This document shows positions 6,565-6,878 of a stretch of 6,878 nucleotides of DNA, one piece after another. A program made the translations under genes and the position numbers. The notes beneath the pieces are model-generated. The model saw only the letters and a program-made list of their open reading frames with translations, ran no database searches and was not told where the DNA came from. Positions within the stretch are counted from its first letter, which is position 1, and each line of letters begins with the position of its first letter. This DNA comes from Gammaproteobacteria bacterium (GTDB taxonomy: Bacteria; Pseudomonadota; Gammaproteobacteria; Arenicellales; JAOTYS01), in the NCBI GenBank assembly GCA_029861795.1, contig JAOTYS010000254.1, positions 1 through 6,878 of the forward strand, read 5' to 3'.

Positions 6565-6654
6565 GTCAGTCTAGCCGAAGTTTGCCCGCATTCGCAAAAA
6601 AAGGCTTTTCGGAGCGAAAGGGAACTTGCTGAATTCTTGAAAGTCAGTCTGCCG
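6565..6654. repeat. Imperfect direct repeat, 78 bp apart
   Basis: GTCAGTCTAGCCG (6565-6577) and GTCAGTCTGCCG (6643-6654) differ by a single inserted A. The copies lie on either side of the A7 run, upstream of the operon. Both could be remnants of a duplication or protein-binding sites, or they may be chance. Confidence 0.3.
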
Positions 6655-6709
6655 TGATAGGTTTCGACCCTGCGAGCAATCGATTGGCCATCAAACTGGG
6701 TCTCAGGAA

Positions 6710-6730
6710 TGTGACCGAGCGACGGTCACA
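6710..6730. promoter_or_regulatory. 21-bp palindrome, possible operator
   Basis: TGTGACCG (6710-6717) and CGGTCACA (6723-6730) are perfect inverted repeats around AGCGA. The outer TGTGA and TCACA match the half-sites of CRP-type regulators, but they are 11 bases apart rather than 6, so it is not a standard CRP site. It lies just before the EAL-like sequence and about 155 bp upstream of the operon's first gene. It could be a dimer-binding operator or an RNA hairpin. Confidence 0.35.
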
Positions 6731-6745
6731 AAGTTCACGACGGGA

Positions 6746-6878
6746 CTTAAGGAGAGAGGTTGTCAGTTCGCGCTAGACCACTTTGGCAGCGGTTTGTCTT
6801 CGTTTGCGTATCTGAGGAGCTTGCCGGTGGATTATCTGAAGATCGATGGCACCTTCGTGCAGAAGATCGCCGAAGATC
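6746..6878 (+). pseudogene. 5'-truncated EAL-domain fragment, continues past right edge
   Basis: The translation [16 protein letters not shown], then [20 protein letters not shown], matches the middle to late part of an EAL domain, which hydrolyses cyclic-di-GMP. KID (6839-6847) keeps the Lys and Asp of the YLKID motif. The normal DDFGTG metal motif reads DHFGSG (D at 6776-6778, H at 6779-6781), so one metal-binding Asp is replaced by His. The earlier part of the domain, including the E-A-L signature and the ITE region, is absent from the same frame. The reading frame is open back to 6641 but that stretch is not EAL-like and has no start codon. It is therefore either a decayed remnant or an intact domain broken by a frameshift. 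The 3' end lies outside the window. Domain identity is firm; the pseudogene label is a judgement. Confidence 0.68.

Larger units (their letters stand above)
6555..6745. other. Region between the operon start and the EAL fragment
   Basis: About 190 bp between the minus-strand operon and the plus-strand EAL fragment. It should hold the operon promoter, but I cannot point to a convincing -35/-10 pair. It contains an A7 run (6596-6602), an imperfect direct repeat (6565-6576 and 6643-6654) and a 21-bp palindrome (6710-6730). The plus-strand frame of the EAL fragment is open back to a TGA at 6638, but the residues it would encode before 6746 do not resemble EAL sequence and include no ATG, GTG or TTG start. 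Confidence 0.4.

Noticed and set aside
6710..6730. CRP-binding site
   Set aside because: TGTGA and TCACA are separated by 11 bases instead of 6, so the standard site is not met; kept only as a palindrome.
6749..6762. AAGGAG followed five bases later by a TTG codon, resembling a gene start
   Set aside because: The TTG is not in the frame that encodes the EAL sequence, and the product of its own frame is not recognisable.
1..6878. tRNA, rRNA, CRISPR array or insertion sequence
   Set aside because: No spaced identical repeats, no terminal inverted repeats with a transposase frame, and no tRNA-like cloverleaf or rRNA sequence seen on reading both strands.

Overview
The window looks like part of a cell-surface or exopolysaccharide gene cluster from a Gram-negative bacterium of moderate GC content (low to mid 50s percent by eye). 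It holds three glycosyltransferases, a sugar-type Gfo/Idh/MocA dehydrogenase, an alkaline-phosphatase-superfamily protein and a ParB/sulfiredoxin-fold protein. At the right edge is a piece of an EAL (cyclic-di-GMP phosphodiesterase) domain. The lineage cannot be fixed: the EAL piece would fit Proteobacteria but also several other phyla.

Layout, left to right. A GT4 glycosyltransferase on the plus strand (2-1054) is cut by the left edge and runs head-on into a minus-strand block, with 8 bp between the two stop codons. The minus-strand block, in transcription order from right to left, is: a GT-A-fold glycosyltransferase (6554-5598); a small ParB-like protein (5601-4954, ATGA overlap with the preceding stop); a GT2 glycosyltransferase (4948-3965, 5 bp after the preceding stop); a 213-bp gap; a Gfo/Idh/MocA oxidoreductase (3751-2711); a 127-bp gap; and a phosphodiesterase/alkaline-phosphatase-like protein (2583-1063). 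The first three genes are almost certainly one translationally coupled operon. The last two may be read from the same transcript or from their own promoters, but I see no convincing promoter. To the right of the block, on the plus strand, lies a 5'-truncated EAL fragment (from about 6746) that continues beyond the window.

How the genes may work together (inference): the dehydrogenase could make or modify a nucleotide sugar, and the glycosyltransferases would add sugars to a lipid-linked or surface acceptor. The ParB-like and phosphatase-like proteins could handle a phosphate-bearing substituent or a small-molecule precursor. No polymerase, flippase or export gene is in view, so the final glycan is unknown.

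Most worth following up: the first gene of the operon carries G8, G7 and T7 homopolymer runs, as in phase-variable glycosyltransferases, and one extra G at the G7 run would fuse it in frame to the ParB-like gene. The phosphatase-like protein appears to have lost two of the six metal ligands usual in its superfamily. The ParB/sulfiredoxin-fold protein sits between two glycosyltransferases, with no partition or plasmid context.
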